A stretch of 64,000 bases of DNA from Planctomycetia bacterium (GTDB lineage Bacteria; Planctomycetota; Planctomycetia; Pirellulales; Thermoguttaceae), in NCBI GenBank assembly GCA_030537455.1, contig JAUNMR010000005.1:62001-126000 (forward strand), read 5' to 3'. The notes under the pieces were generated by a model. It searched no databases and was not told the origin of the DNA. It worked only from the letters and a program-made list of their open reading frames with translations. Below, in pieces: positions 18,901 through 27,670 of this stretch (positions are counted from its first letter, which is position 1; each line of letters opens with the position of its first letter). The translations under genes and the position numbers were made by a program.

Positions 18901-19936
18901 GGCGCGTGAACTATCGAGCGCGCGCGTCTTTGGCGCAACGAACGCGCTGAGCTATGGAACCGGTATTATGACGCTTGTGGAGCGCGGCGACCTTTGGGAG
19001 AGCGATGAACAAGTGGGGCGTCGGTATCTTGCCAATATGTCGGGGGTTTATCGCGACGCTCAGACTTGGGGCGCGCCGACGCCCAATCTATTAGAGTACA
19101 ACTTAGAGGGACTCGACCTTACGGTTCAGACGCGTTCCTCTAACGTGTGGGGACCCGCTAAACTAGACCATATTTATGAATTTGCGACCCTCGCGGCGGC
19201 AGCGCGCACGCTCAATGGCGTCGACCCTGAAATCTGGTTCGACGACCTGCGCGACCCGAACCACGCCAGAGTAGAGACCGCGCGCGCGGCGTTGCGTGAG
19301 GAACTGCGTTCGACCCTGTGGAATCCCGTCTACCTCGCCGGTCTCAAGGGGGAAGGCGCAACCGCCGCACAAAGTCTCGCGAAGACCACGCGCAATCTTT
19401 TTGGCTGGAGCGTGGCGCAACCTTCGCAGATCGATCAAAGCATTTGGGAACAGACCTGTGCGACCCTGGTCGACGACTCGCTTGAACTTGGCTTACGAGA
19501 ATGGTTTGAGCAGAAGAACCCCGGCGCGTTGCAAGATATGACCGCGGTTATGCTAGAGGCGGTGCGCAAAGGGTTTTGGAACGCGGATCAGCAGACGGTG
19601 GAGAAACTTGCGACTGTTCATGCGGAACTTGTGGAGCGCTATGGCGCTTCTGGATCCTATGAGACGACCGGCAATCGCCCTTTACAAGATTTTATCAAAG
19701 AGCGTATTCCGGAGAAGGTTGCGGCGAGTTATCAGGCGGAACTTCAGCGCGCCACGAGCGCTCCTGCGCAACGCATTGTCGGTATGACGCTCGTGGAACA
19801 GACCGAACAGGTTCAGCAGAGGACGCAATCGAAAGAGCGCGTCGGCGTTCAACGCTCCGGAGCGATCGTAATGACGCTGGTCTTTGGATTGTGTTTGATT
19901 CTTGGCTTTTTCGGTCGACGGCGCTGGTTCCTGTGA
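15974..19936 (+). CDS. Membrane-anchored CobN/BchH-like chelatase subunit (HmuS-like)
   Basis: 1320 residues. The centre has the CobN/Mg-chelatase H signature: HFGTHGSLEFTHGKTG (about 588-603), YLYSINNIGESILAKRRARA and HLTPPF, then later family motifs (GKAPPHFYLCAYLW upstream; LWGGETARTQGVGIAQALYLMG and YGTGIMTLVERG downstream). Unlike cytosolic CobN it has a hydrophobic helix at each end: TVLILLILLSLCARAL (about 12-27) and a C-terminal VMTLVFGLCLILGFFGRRRWFL. No CobS/CobT or ChlI/ChlD ATPase gene is nearby. Membrane-bound CobN-like proteins next to ExbB and DUF2149 genes occur in Bacteroidota hmu operons, where HmuS has been linked to anaerobic iron removal from haem. A similar dechelatase role is inferred; metal insertion for cobalamin is the alternative. 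Confidence 0.85.
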   Translation: MSHITPRRAILTVLILLILLSLCARALLRRAISPTQTPVDAQRPDAVAPAFHVALVGFADSDAELWRLGLEHTNVTLSVYHREDYLQAPLEECDAVLLRAIGWIPTDEERAKTQRVLASTLCIGHTQTLDFAREATSSNISEESLKNIAEYLNFPCEENSRRCVATLAQIRAQVRSETLRQLCYLDGARSNEPLLPLEPLKPVNVGFFYYGDQVDETYEAFEARRDAEGRVNSESAPRIALFGDFLDPYKTLDRQPVDELLQKLETAGFNVYPIYKIQNNPELLRECRPDLAIYFPRGRVFADGKASELFAQLNTPVLTAALLSTTERQWRNEPIGSTGSYYSLATALPELDGATDPIAIGVKEPNADGLVLRAPLSERIDALAQRCVNLIELRRKANSDKRVAIFYYKSPGSAALAAQSLEVVPSLYNTLRRLREQGYDLGEEFPESSEALEELLQRRGRTIGAWTLGDLAQFIADAQPELVPAERYLQWFKTYVPEHARRQVIDAWGAPPGDFMTVDTADQFGLIVPRIVLGKIALIPQPTTDVLLERPYQEQDNDFDAVHGTGKAPPHFYLCAYLWARYGFNADAIVHFGTHGSLEFTHGKTGFLTESCFPDVLIGNTPHVYLYSINNIGESILAKRRARATLISHLTPPFIKGGLYGDLETLDEKIHEYEACEEPLLKSELATTISDLVFSCDILEDLVENELFAPYRDPDRLTSARESHELLSEEQLEVLHSLLHRYENAKVTDGLHVIGRPWDAERLEQTVALSRLEPEEAKVRLNASFSQELDSFLAALDASYIPPGTGGDFLLNPDAAPTGRNLVGIDAQRIPTPEAQRVAQRLTDELLSAYQSSHGGAYPRRVACTLWGGETARTQGVGIAQALYLMGVRVTRQSRGTVEEVELIPAEELGRPRIDVIVQTSGQFRDSFSSRIELIDKAARLVAATEENEPFDNYVRLNALAIERRLIEEHGTSPEEARELSSARVFGATNALSYGTGIMTLVERGDLWESDEQVGRRYLANMSGVYRDAQTWGAPTPNLLEYNLEGLDLTVQTRSSNVWGPAKLDHIYEFATLAAAARTLNGVDPEIWFDDLRDPNHARVETARAALREELRSTLWNPVYLAGLKGEGATAAQSLAKTTRNLFGWSVAQPSQIDQSIWEQTCATLVDDSLELGLREWFEQKNPGALQDMTAVMLEAVRKGFWNADQQTVEKLATVHAELVERYGASGSYETTGNRPLQDFIKERIPEKVAASYQAELQRATSAPAQRIVGMTLVEQTEQVQQRTQSKERVGVQRSGAIVMTLVFGLCLILGFFGRRRWFL

Positions 19937-19980
19937 GGCGCTCTTACCTCATGTGTGAAGGTCGTTTACGCCGTGTGCAT

Positions 19981-20027
19981 AAAAAACCGACGCGTATGCC
20001 ATGGCATAGCGTCGGCTGGTTGTTTAC
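19981..20027. terminator. Bidirectional terminator between convergent genes
   Basis: CCGACGC (19987-19993), one unpaired G, a 14-base palindrome TATGCCATGGCATA (19995-20008), then GCGTCGG (20009-20015): in all about 14 bp of stem. Six A on the left act as a T run for the minus-strand gene; the right side (GGTTGTTT) is a weaker run for the plus strand. Confidence 0.75.
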
Positions 20028-20053
20028 TTGCGTAACGAGTCGCAATAAGTTTT

Positions 20054-20935
20054 TTAGGAGAGAATAAGTCTCCCGTCGAGCAAATCGGGCAGGACGCGTT
20101 TAACGCAGGTCTCAATTTCACGTCGAGAGTATCGACAGCTAAAGTGTCCAGCGATAATGTGTTGGTTATGGAACTTATCGCGACGCACTGCGTAATCCTC
20201 CACGCTCATGTGCCGCGCCCTAGAGCGCACTTCCTCGTGTTTGGGATCGGAAATATGCGTCATTTCAGCGATTAGAACTTCAGCCTCGTACATATCGGGA
20301 TTGGCGTCGAGACCTCTTGGGCTACTGTCGCCGAGGTAGGCAACACGTGGAAAGCGCACTTCGTAGGTGATTTCAACGCCCGATTGGTTCAGGTCGCGAA
20401 TCTCTGACCCGGAAAGGGAAGTGTATTCCGGCTTCAACTTGCGTCTGCGTTCCCACACAATGTAACCGACGGACGCAACTGTATGGTACGTCTTATGTAC
20501 CGTCACAAACAGTTCGCGCGACAACTCTAAGACGTCGCCCGGTTGAACGCCAATGAGTTCGCACTCCAAATAGCCTTGATCCAGTCGCGCATAGGCGAGG
20601 AGCAGACCTCTAATTTCCTTGATAATGTCGTTTGGGACATAAATCGTGGGTTTTTCCATCTCCATCATTCTTCTTCGCGCTAAATACGCCGGCAGTGCGA
20701 GGATATGATCCAAATGACCATGGGTAATAAACAGTCGTGGCGTTCCCATGAATTCCCACGGTTGCCAACCGATATCGAAACCGAGTTTATACTCCGGAAT
20801 ACGCCAGAAGGTCATAACCGGCGCGCGAGAGTAACCCTCGACAGTAAAAGATTTAAAGTTAAAAGTGCGATAGAAAGACGTCTCAAAGACCTTTTGAAGC
20901 GTCATATTGTTAGGGTTAGAATCTGATTTCGCCAT
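20054..20935 (-). CDS. Ribonuclease Z-like metallo-beta-lactamase-fold hydrolase
   Basis: 293 residues of MBL fold. The zinc motif is THGHLDH (71-77: His72, His74, Asp76, His77), with further ligands at His151 (KTYHTVASVGY), Asp203 (YLGDSSPRG) and the C-terminal GHFSCRYS His. The TYHTVASVGYIVWERRRKL region matches the tRNase Z group, but the N-terminal part has the atypical FDIGWQPWEFMGTPRLFI where canonical RNase Z has a LLDCGEGTQ-like segment. It may process tRNA 3' ends or be a specialised phosphodiesterase paralogue. Start at ATG 20935 with GGAG upstream. Confidence 0.75.
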   Translation of the reverse strand: MAKSDSNPNNMTLQKVFETSFYRTFNFKSFTVEGYSRAPVMTFWRIPEYKLGFDIGWQPWEFMGTPRLFITHGHLDHILALPAYLARRRMMEMEKPTIYVPNDIIKEIRGLLLAYARLDQGYLECELIGVQPGDVLELSRELFVTVHKTYHTVASVGYIVWERRRKLKPEYTSLSGSEIRDLNQSGVEITYEVRFPRVAYLGDSSPRGLDANPDMYEAEVLIAEMTHISDPKHEEVRSRARHMSVEDYAVRRDKFHNQHIIAGHFSCRYSRREIETCVKRVLPDLLDGRLILS

Positions 20936-21162
20936 GATAAATCTCCTATCCAGGTTAATATAAACGTTTTGCTATCGTAGGCAAGACGCGAACGATACGT
21001 TAATGTTTCACCCCAAAAACTAAAAAAACAAAAAAACCGAACGAATTCACGACATATGCGCGGCATTCTATAGGCGCTTGTGTTTCTGTCAAGAGGAACA
21101 AGTAAAAATATTGATTAATATCTAATAAACGTTAATAACGGCTAGGTAAGAGAGTTATCGCG

Positions 21163-24100
21163 CTACTGTTCCGCGTCGGCGCCGGTTACTTTTCGCCATG
21201 CATCGCGTAGAGGTCGCGCTTTTTCCACTGGCGCTTTATCGGTCGGTAGCGGTTCCTGATCGGGAAAAACGCTCCACCACGCCTTCTTTACCCCGGGAAA
21301 ACGCTCCTGTTGGATAACCGGAGACGATAAGTTCCCTTCCACGCGAATCTGAGCGATCTGGTCGCCCGCGGCGCCTAAAACGTCCGAGACGATCGGGATT
21401 TGGCTCTGACGATTGCCTAAACGTGAACTGAGCGTGAGATCAATGAGTTTCTCCTGCTCGCGCAACGTTAGCCATCCGTCGCCGAAGACCGTGAGCGCGT
21501 CCCCTTCTAGTAGCACGCGCGTTAGTTTAATGCGATCGCCTAGCGCTTCGAAGTCGACGACCGATGACTTAAAGGCGGTACGGTCAGGCTCCTGAACGCT
21601 TAGGGTCTGTAAAATACGCACAATTTGCGGCATTTCGTAAAGCTCCGCGTCGGTGACGCGCGCGCCGCCGACGCCCCTGAGCGTGGCGATATTCGAGCCT
21701 TCGCCCTGTAGTGTCGCGTAAGCGGCGACGTTCCCTTTGAGCGGCTGACTTCCCGGGGAGAAGAATCTCGTAACGTCTTCTAACGTCGCATTTTGCATGG
21801 CGCAGGTAAATCGATACGCAGGCACGGGACGCCCGAGAATGACGCCGTCGCTTATTGCTTGACCCTGAAAAATTTCCGACTGTAGCGCGCGCCTTTGGTC
21901 ATTTGCGTTGGGCCAGTTCGCGAGCGGATTAGGCGCGGCGAGCGCGGTATTGTTGGTCGCGGGCGCGAGATTAACGCCGGGCTGGGTCGGTTCGTAGGGC
22001 GAGGAGGCGGAGACGTTAGCGCTTATTGCGCCGGGATTTTGTGTCGAAGAGGAGGCAAAACCGACCGGTTCGTTTGGCGAAGTGTCTGACGTTGGCGCCT
22101 GTGCGCGCACTCGCATGGGGGTCTGCGCGGTCACATAGGTTTGCACGCGTTGGTTAATGGAGAGCGCGTTTTCTGACGTTTGGCGATTGTAAATGGGCTC
22201 CGCGTCGATCTTTTCTTTGAGGAATGGATCGATATAGACCGGGCAGTTTTGAATAGGCGGCGCTTCACGCCCCCAGAAGAAATCTTCTCCGTTGTAGTAG
22301 AACGGACCGGTGAGCTTGGCGATCTGTAAGTCTCGATAGAAGAATGAATCGAGGTTCATTTCACCATAAATAAGCGGGGGGGTATTCTCCAGAGCCACGC
22401 CATAAAACTTGACTTGTCCACAAATTGCGGAGAGGGTCGCTGAGCCTAGTCGCGCGGAATTCTGTTGCGTTACCATTCTCAAGGCCCAGGTGACTCGACG
22501 TTTAGCGTTGGGCTGACCGCTCTGACGAATTTGGACGGAACCGTCGACGTTAAAGAATCCGATCGGCTGGAAGAAGTCGAAGAATTTCGCGGCGTCCGAC
22601 GAGGCGACGCCCTGTAGGTCGCGGTCGATTTGCAGTTGGTCGACGCGCAAAGAGGGAAGGTCGAGCGTCCATCCTCCGTCAGGGTCGATTTTACAATAGA
22701 CGTTCGCGGCGTAGGTGGTGCGACCGTTGCGCGCGCGCAGCGATTCTATCATTAGCGAGTTGTGACGATATGAGACGCGCCCCTCTATTTCGCGCAATTC
22801 TAACGGTATGCCGACCGGTTGCGCGGAGGTGACGCCGGAGACCGGCGAGACGTCAAATTGCAGGTCGACTTTCGGCTGGTCGCTTTGGTAGGCGATTCGA
22901 ATCTGACCGTTCGCTTTGCCTTCCAGTTGTAACCGTTCGAAATCCTCTTTCTTCTCATAGTGACACAACGCGTGTCGTAGTTCCGCGCCGAGTGGGAAAT
23001 TCTGTACGTCGGCGCTCAGAGTGAATCGCCATATGTCTTCTCCCAGCGTTGTGGGCGTTTGCGTGTTCGCGCGAGCGTTGACCAATGGCGCAAAGAGGTT
23101 CGCCGACGCCGGTTCGGCGTCGGTTGTCGTGACAAGACCGTTAGACTGTGCGTTAAGTTCCGACAGACGCGTGAGTTCCTGCGCGAGTTGACCACGCGCG
23201 CGACCGTTGTAAAGAGCGCCGTGAGCTAGTATGGTAGAAGCGCCGCTGTGACCGCGAAGGTTGGAGAAGAGCCATGCGTTTTCGCGCATGTAGATCTGCC
23301 CTTTAAGGTTCGTGATCGGCAGAGGAAAGAGGTCATAGTTGATCGAACCGTCTCTAACATTAAGCGCCGCTTGAACTTTAAAGGGGTCGTTCGGGAAGTT
23401 TATCGGGTCATATTTGACGCAGACAAGAGCGTCGAGCGCTCCTGTCGGGTGTAATTTCTCAATGAGTTCGCGGGAGGAATCGGGTACGGCGCCGAGGAGG
23501 TTGGAGTCGATCAATTGATCCTTTGCGGTAATATCGACCCTACCGTGAGGAGTGGCGAAGAGATCTTCGAAGACTCCTTTGATCTGCACGGGTCTTGTGC
23601 GGTTCGCTTCTGACTGTAAGAGGAGAGACAGCGCGCCCTGAGGATTGATCTCCACGCGTGCGCGAAGTTGTGAGAACTGATAGGGAAACGCGTGGCAACG
23701 CAGGTCGACGTCACGACCGGTGGCAACGAACTTCGTGGGCGTCCACTCGTGATTCACACGCGCGGATTTTTCAAAGGACGCGTCAATATTAGTCGTGGCG
23801 ACAAAGGCGTAGTCATCCAGGAATCCGAGCATTGTCTTGCTCATTTGCTCCGACATATACCGACGCCTCATAGGGGAGCGTATTAACTGGCACAGGAGCG
23901 TATCGGAGATTTGGAATTTTTCGAACTGAAAGCGTAAGGCGGCGTCGGGATCGCGCGTGGTCAACGGGTTGCCGAGCTGGCGATAGGCGGCTTTAATCGC
24001 GGTGAGACCGTACCGCGCTTCTAGTCGTTCCAGTGAGAACTGCGTTGTGTCGAGTGAGAAAGATAGGGTCAGATCCGACAGGGGATATTGCAAAACGGGA

Positions 24101-25212
24101 GTGAGCGCGGAGCCGTCCTCCACCTTGCCCTGGACGTGGAAGTCGATTGACGTCAGATCGAAGAGCGAACCATTGGCGTCGACGTCGAGTGAGACTCGTC
24201 CCTGTAGGTTAGTAAGTAGCGCGAATTTCTCCGGAGCTAGCGCTCGTGCCAGCGGTAGTATTGCGGCGACGTCGAGCTTGGCGATCGCGCCCTTGACAGA
24301 CCACTGGTAGTCTTTGAATTCCGCGTCGATTCCCAGGGATTTAACGTAGGGATTCGACGCGGTCAGCGTTAGCGTCCAAATGAGTTTCGGATCGGCGGCG
24401 AGCGCGTCGTCGTCTGGGTAGTCTGGTTCCTGCGCGGCGTCTTGCTCTTCTTCTAGCGGCGTCTGCCGCGCCTCCGCGTGTTCCTGATAGCTTGCCAGAC
24501 GCACACGCGCGCCTTGCGAGTCGCGTGCGAAGTCGGCGCCTTGGGGTTGAACCGGGAGATCCTGTAGACGCGAGGCGTCCTCCTGCGCGTCGTTTGCGTC
24601 GTGTTCGGGCGGATCTTGTGGCTGTGCGACCACATATTTAGGCGCGAATGTCAGATTAATTCCGGTGAGCGCGAGCGTTTCGTTGGCGTTACCTGGCAAC
24701 GTGATCGAGAGCGTTGCGTCGGCGAGTTCGAGCGTACATGGATCGCCAGCGTTCTGATAGAACGGTTTGAAGTCTTCGACGAGTCTTGCGGGGTCGACGT
24801 CGGCGTAGAAGTGTGGTCGCGCCAGGAGAATGCGTCTGATCTTGAAGTTCCCTTTGACGAGTTTCTTAATCGTGATAGGGCACTCGAGGTAAATTTCCTG
24901 TGCGTCAAAGAGAGGACGGTCGACTTTATTGTGGCGTTTCTTATAGACGGCGACGTCGCGCAGACGTACCCCGCGCATGGAGTCGAGACGGATCGAACCG
25001 AAGGATACGTCCAAGTCTGGGTATTCCGCCTTTAGGCGTCGCTGAGCAATCACGCTCAGTTCGTCGTTGGCTCGACGATAAAAGACGCAAAACAGAACCG
25101 TCGCCAGGAGCGCAAGAAAAAAGAGCGTCCAACGCAAAAAGCGAAAGAGCTTTTCCATCAGACGCAAAGCGCCTGTGCGCTGGACCTGCCCTGTGACGGC
25201 GTTACGGTTCAT
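21163..25212 (-). CDS. Very large AsmA-like envelope protein
   Basis: 1349 residues from ATG 25212; an in-frame TTG at 25236 adds eight. A single N-terminal membrane helix (FRFLRWTLFFLALLATVLFCV, near 24-44) is followed by RLKAEYPDLDVSFGSIRLDSMRGVRLRDV, the typical start of AsmA/DUF3971 proteins. Long beta-rich regions are broken by disordered blocks (about 200-260 and 960-1030). The C-terminal 250 residues hold the AsmA-like ending (TLRGVGGARVTDAELYEMP..., LTLREQEKLIDLTLSSRLGN, IRVEGNLSSPVIQQE). Such proteins (AsmA, TamB, YhdP) are anchored in the inner membrane and are thought to form grooves that move phospholipid to the outer membrane. That role is inferred from the family. Confidence 0.82.
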   Translation of the reverse strand: MNRNAVTGQVQRTGALRLMEKLFRFLRWTLFFLALLATVLFCVFYRRANDELSVIAQRRLKAEYPDLDVSFGSIRLDSMRGVRLRDVAVYKKRHNKVDRPLFDAQEIYLECPITIKKLVKGNFKIRRILLARPHFYADVDPARLVEDFKPFYQNAGDPCTLELADATLSITLPGNANETLALTGINLTFAPKYVVAQPQDPPEHDANDAQEDASRLQDLPVQPQGADFARDSQGARVRLASYQEHAEARQTPLEEEQDAAQEPDYPDDDALAADPKLIWTLTLTASNPYVKSLGIDAEFKDYQWSVKGAIAKLDVAAILPLARALAPEKFALLTNLQGRVSLDVDANGSLFDLTSIDFHVQGKVEDGSALTPVLQYPLSDLTLSFSLDTTQFSLERLEARYGLTAIKAAYRQLGNPLTTRDPDAALRFQFEKFQISDTLLCQLIRSPMRRRYMSEQMSKTMLGFLDDYAFVATTNIDASFEKSARVNHEWTPTKFVATGRDVDLRCHAFPYQFSQLRARVEINPQGALSLLLQSEANRTRPVQIKGVFEDLFATPHGRVDITAKDQLIDSNLLGAVPDSSRELIEKLHPTGALDALVCVKYDPINFPNDPFKVQAALNVRDGSINYDLFPLPITNLKGQIYMRENAWLFSNLRGHSGASTILAHGALYNGRARGQLAQELTRLSELNAQSNGLVTTTDAEPASANLFAPLVNARANTQTPTTLGEDIWRFTLSADVQNFPLGAELRHALCHYEKKEDFERLQLEGKANGQIRIAYQSDQPKVDLQFDVSPVSGVTSAQPVGIPLELREIEGRVSYRHNSLMIESLRARNGRTTYAANVYCKIDPDGGWTLDLPSLRVDQLQIDRDLQGVASSDAAKFFDFFQPIGFFNVDGSVQIRQSGQPNAKRRVTWALRMVTQQNSARLGSATLSAICGQVKFYGVALENTPPLIYGEMNLDSFFYRDLQIAKLTGPFYYNGEDFFWGREAPPIQNCPVYIDPFLKEKIDAEPIYNRQTSENALSINQRVQTYVTAQTPMRVRAQAPTSDTSPNEPVGFASSSTQNPGAISANVSASSPYEPTQPGVNLAPATNNTALAAPNPLANWPNANDQRRALQSEIFQGQAISDGVILGRPVPAYRFTCAMQNATLEDVTRFFSPGSQPLKGNVAAYATLQGEGSNIATLRGVGGARVTDAELYEMPQIVRILQTLSVQEPDRTAFKSSVVDFEALGDRIKLTRVLLEGDALTVFGDGWLTLREQEKLIDLTLSSRLGNRQSQIPIVSDVLGAAGDQIAQIRVEGNLSSPVIQQERFPGVKKAWWSVFPDQEPLPTDKAPVEKARPLRDAWRKVTGADAEQ

Positions 25213-25857
25213 ATAGGTCAATACCAATACAATCAAAACAAAAATTATGGACTCGTGAGGAGACCGTTCGTCCTAAGCACACAAGACTAGCGAATCCAGG
25301 CGTCTTGGTCAAGGTCGAAAAGGATGAATCCAGATGAATTGAGCGTCGCGTCCCAGTCGCAACATACGGCTATTTACAAAAAAACCTTTCTTTTGTGTGA
25401 AAGAATGGCGCCTATTTTGCAAACAGTATTTTAGACACGCTATTTGAGCGTGGCGCTTTAAGACGAGTGTTTCATTTTGAAGCGCTTTTAAAAGCAACGT
25501 TCGGCGTGTTCAAATAAAAAAATGTATTTTTTTGACGTTCCTTAGGACGTCTGAGATTAACCCAGAGGCTTTGCCTCGTTTGTAATCAACGATATTTGCG
25601 TATGGTATAAAAGAATTTCGTCCAGATTCGACCACGTCTGCCGCGCAGAATAAACGGCGTTCCTTTTCGTTCCTATTATAACAAGGCTCCTCCCTTTTTG
25701 CGCGTAGACTCCAATGAGCGGAGATTGGTCAGAATCGTAGCGACACAGAAGAATCGGTGATGATATGAACGCTTTGTCAGTAACGCTGCCTAGGAAAAAA
25801 AGAGAGTCTGGAACTAAACGAATCGATTCGCGTCTTACCAAACATAGGAGCGAAAAA
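25213..25857. other. Gene-free divergent intergenic region
   Basis: No convincing gene. It contains A+T-rich tracts (near 25380 and 25515-25532) and a near-palindrome GACGTTCC-TTA-GGACGTC (25534-25551). It must hold the promoters of the AsmA-like gene (minus) and the sigma factor gene (plus). Candidate -10 boxes on the plus strand (TATAAA near 25606, TATTATAAC near 25673) lack a good -35, so I do not choose between them. Confidence 0.4.
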
Positions 25858-26412
25858 GTGAACGACGAACAATTGATTGACGCGACCCTTTCGGGCAATC
25901 GCGAGGCTTTTGGCGAGCTCGCGCGCAGATATCAAGATCGAGTTTACAATTTAGCGTTCCAAATCGTCGGTAATTCCGAGGACGCGATGGACGTGACGCA
26001 GGAAGCCTTTCTGCAGGCGCTTTCGCACTTGGATTCCTTCCGACGAACCAGCCGATTCTATACCTGGCTCTATCGCATCGCATACAATTGCGCCGTGGGT
26101 TGCGTGCGTCGTCGCAAGCGCGCCGTGTCTATGGAGTCGCTCACCGATGAATATGGCGACGCCTTTGTCGCCAAGGTGGACGCGCCCGACGCGAACGCAT
26201 GTCGTGAAGACGACGTTGCGATTCTGCGCAAAGCGTTGCAACAGCTGTCGCCGGAATACCGCGAGCCGCTGATTCTTCGAGAAATCGAAGGCGCCAACTA
26301 TGAGCAGATTGCCGAAATCCTCGGCGTGCCCATTGGGACGGTGCGTAGTCGTCTGCACCGTGCACGCGCCACGCTCCGTGAAATTCTCGAACGTTCCGGC
26401 GTGTATCGCTAA
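25858..26412 (+). CDS. ECF-family RNA polymerase sigma factor
   Basis: 184 residues from GTG 25858, chosen because AGGAG sits seven bases upstream and the family sequence begins here (NDEQLIDATLSGNREAFGELARRYQDRVYNL); an ATG at 25765 would add 31 basic residues without a ribosome site. Region 2 has DAMDVTQEAFLQALSHLDSF and the Trp-containing FYTWLYRIAYN; region 4 is LSPEYREPLILREIEGANYEQIAEILGVPIGTVRSRLHRARATLRE, a complete HTH. Region 3 is absent, as in all ECF factors. A membrane-anchored protein with an anti-sigma layout follows 133 bases downstream. Regulon unknown. Confidence 0.93.
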   Translation: MNDEQLIDATLSGNREAFGELARRYQDRVYNLAFQIVGNSEDAMDVTQEAFLQALSHLDSFRRTSRFYTWLYRIAYNCAVGCVRRRKRAVSMESLTDEYGDAFVAKVDAPDANACREDDVAILRKALQQLSPEYREPLILREIEGANYEQIAEILGVPIGTVRSRLHRARATLREILERSGVYR

Positions 26413-26545
26413 TCCCTTGATCGCGTTTGACGCCAAGTATATAATCGACGTAGACGACGAGATCATCGCGCGACGCACTTGACGTCGCGCGGCAGAATAG
26501 AACGGCGAGTAACCTCACGCCGAAAAGTCGAGGAACGTCGATACA

Positions 26546-27364
26546 ATGCAGAAGTATAATTGGGAAGAGCTCGTTGACTCGTATGTCGACGAGGAGTGTT
26601 CTGTACAAGAGAAACGCGCGATAGAAGAGCGTATGTTAGTCGATGCGAGCGTTCGCGAGGCGATTCAAAGCGCCCAGCGGATACGGCAAGCTCTACGGTC
26701 GTTCAGTTGCGTCGCGCCTCCTGAGCTCGAGAATCGCTTGACCGAAGCGCTACAAAACGCTCCAGCGTGGCGCAAAATTGAGCGACGGAGTCGAGTGGCA
26801 AGACGCTCCGAACAAGCGCGCACGAGTTCTTTCAATCTGATGAAGTGGGTTCCCAGCGTCGTTGGAGGCGCAGTGGCCGCGTCGCTACTGCTCGGTTTCG
26901 GGTATGCGTACCATTCGTTGCATATTCAACCGGAATCGAAGCAAACCCTGGTCGAATACACGCCAATGTCAACGACTGTGGAAGTAGTACAACAGCCTCT
27001 GGAATCCCCTACCGTAATGACGCCGTCCCCGGCAAATCGTCCGCCCGAAGCGGCGAAACGCCGTTCCGATTCCGACTTCTGGATTGTTGTAACGCTTCAG
27101 GAACCACAGCAGTGGCGTAAGTTTACGCGCGAGTTCCAGAATCGTTGCAACGCCGAAAGCCTCGCTTTCTCCAAGTTCGGAGACGGTAACGAATACCTCG
27201 TTGAACAGACGACCCCGAAACAATGGGCGGAACTGGTCAGTTGGTTAGAGACGCTCGGCGATACGGAAACCTCCGCCGCGTTAGAACGCTGGCGTCATTC
27301 CTCGTCCACCGGCGTGCGTAGCGCGCGCGTGACATTCCTCTATCAAGAGGAACAGACGCTGTGA
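26546..27364 (+). CDS. Probable membrane-anchored anti-sigma factor
   Basis: 272 residues. The N-terminal 55 residues (WEELVDSYVDEECSVQEKRAIEERMLVD...) match the short helical sigma-binding domain of anti-sigma factors, but the zinc-binding HxxxCxxC signature is absent. A basic stretch precedes one membrane helix (WVPSVVGGAVAASLLLGFGYAY, about 100-121). A Pro/Thr linker and a C-terminal periplasmic domain of about 85 residues (FWIVVTLQEPQQWRKFTREF...) follow and could sense an envelope signal. It lies directly downstream of an ECF sigma gene, the standard arrangement. The pairing and function are inferred. Confidence 0.75.
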   Translation: MQKYNWEELVDSYVDEECSVQEKRAIEERMLVDASVREAIQSAQRIRQALRSFSCVAPPELENRLTEALQNAPAWRKIERRSRVARRSEQARTSSFNLMKWVPSVVGGAVAASLLLGFGYAYHSLHIQPESKQTLVEYTPMSTTVEVVQQPLESPTVMTPSPANRPPEAAKRRSDSDFWIVVTLQEPQQWRKFTREFQNRCNAESLAFSKFGDGNEYLVEQTTPKQWAELVSWLETLGDTETSAALERWRHSSSTGVRSARVTFLYQEEQTL

Positions 27365-27670
27365 GCAGCGACGCCACGCCTGGCAGAAGGCGGTATGAGA
27401 CAGTGGCAAAATTCGAATTTTTCGGTTTTTTTTACTCTTTTCAGTAGAAAAAGCTTGCCAAAATCTCCTACTGTGATTATGCTAGTTCATACGGTAGGTT
27501 GTTTTTTCGACCGAAGGTTACACAGACGTTGCGTACGTTTGTGATTCGAAATTGTTCAGGCGCTTCGCGCTGGAATTTATACAATATAATCAGGGCAAGG
27601 TCATCCGCTGCGCTGGTTCGCTAACTTGCAAAAGCGTCCTGCGTCGCTCTATTCTATGAAGGAATTGGAA
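27365..27670. other. Gene-free A+T-rich upstream region of the second DUF1559 gene
   Basis: Carries an A/T-rich block around 27405-27450 (AAAATTCGAATTTT followed after three bases by a run of eight T), possibly ending the anti-sigma transcript. A candidate -10 TATAAT near 27586 (TACAATATAATC) lies 85 bases before the ATG; no clear -35. Confidence 0.4.

Noticed and set aside
25534-25551. Near-palindrome GACGTTCC-TTA-GGACGTC
   Set aside because: Imperfect, single copy and not positioned over a recognisable promoter; recorded only in the intergenic note.
26426-26446. TTGACG followed by TATAAT upstream of the anti-sigma gene
   Set aside because: The spacer is only seven bases, too short for a sigma-70 promoter.
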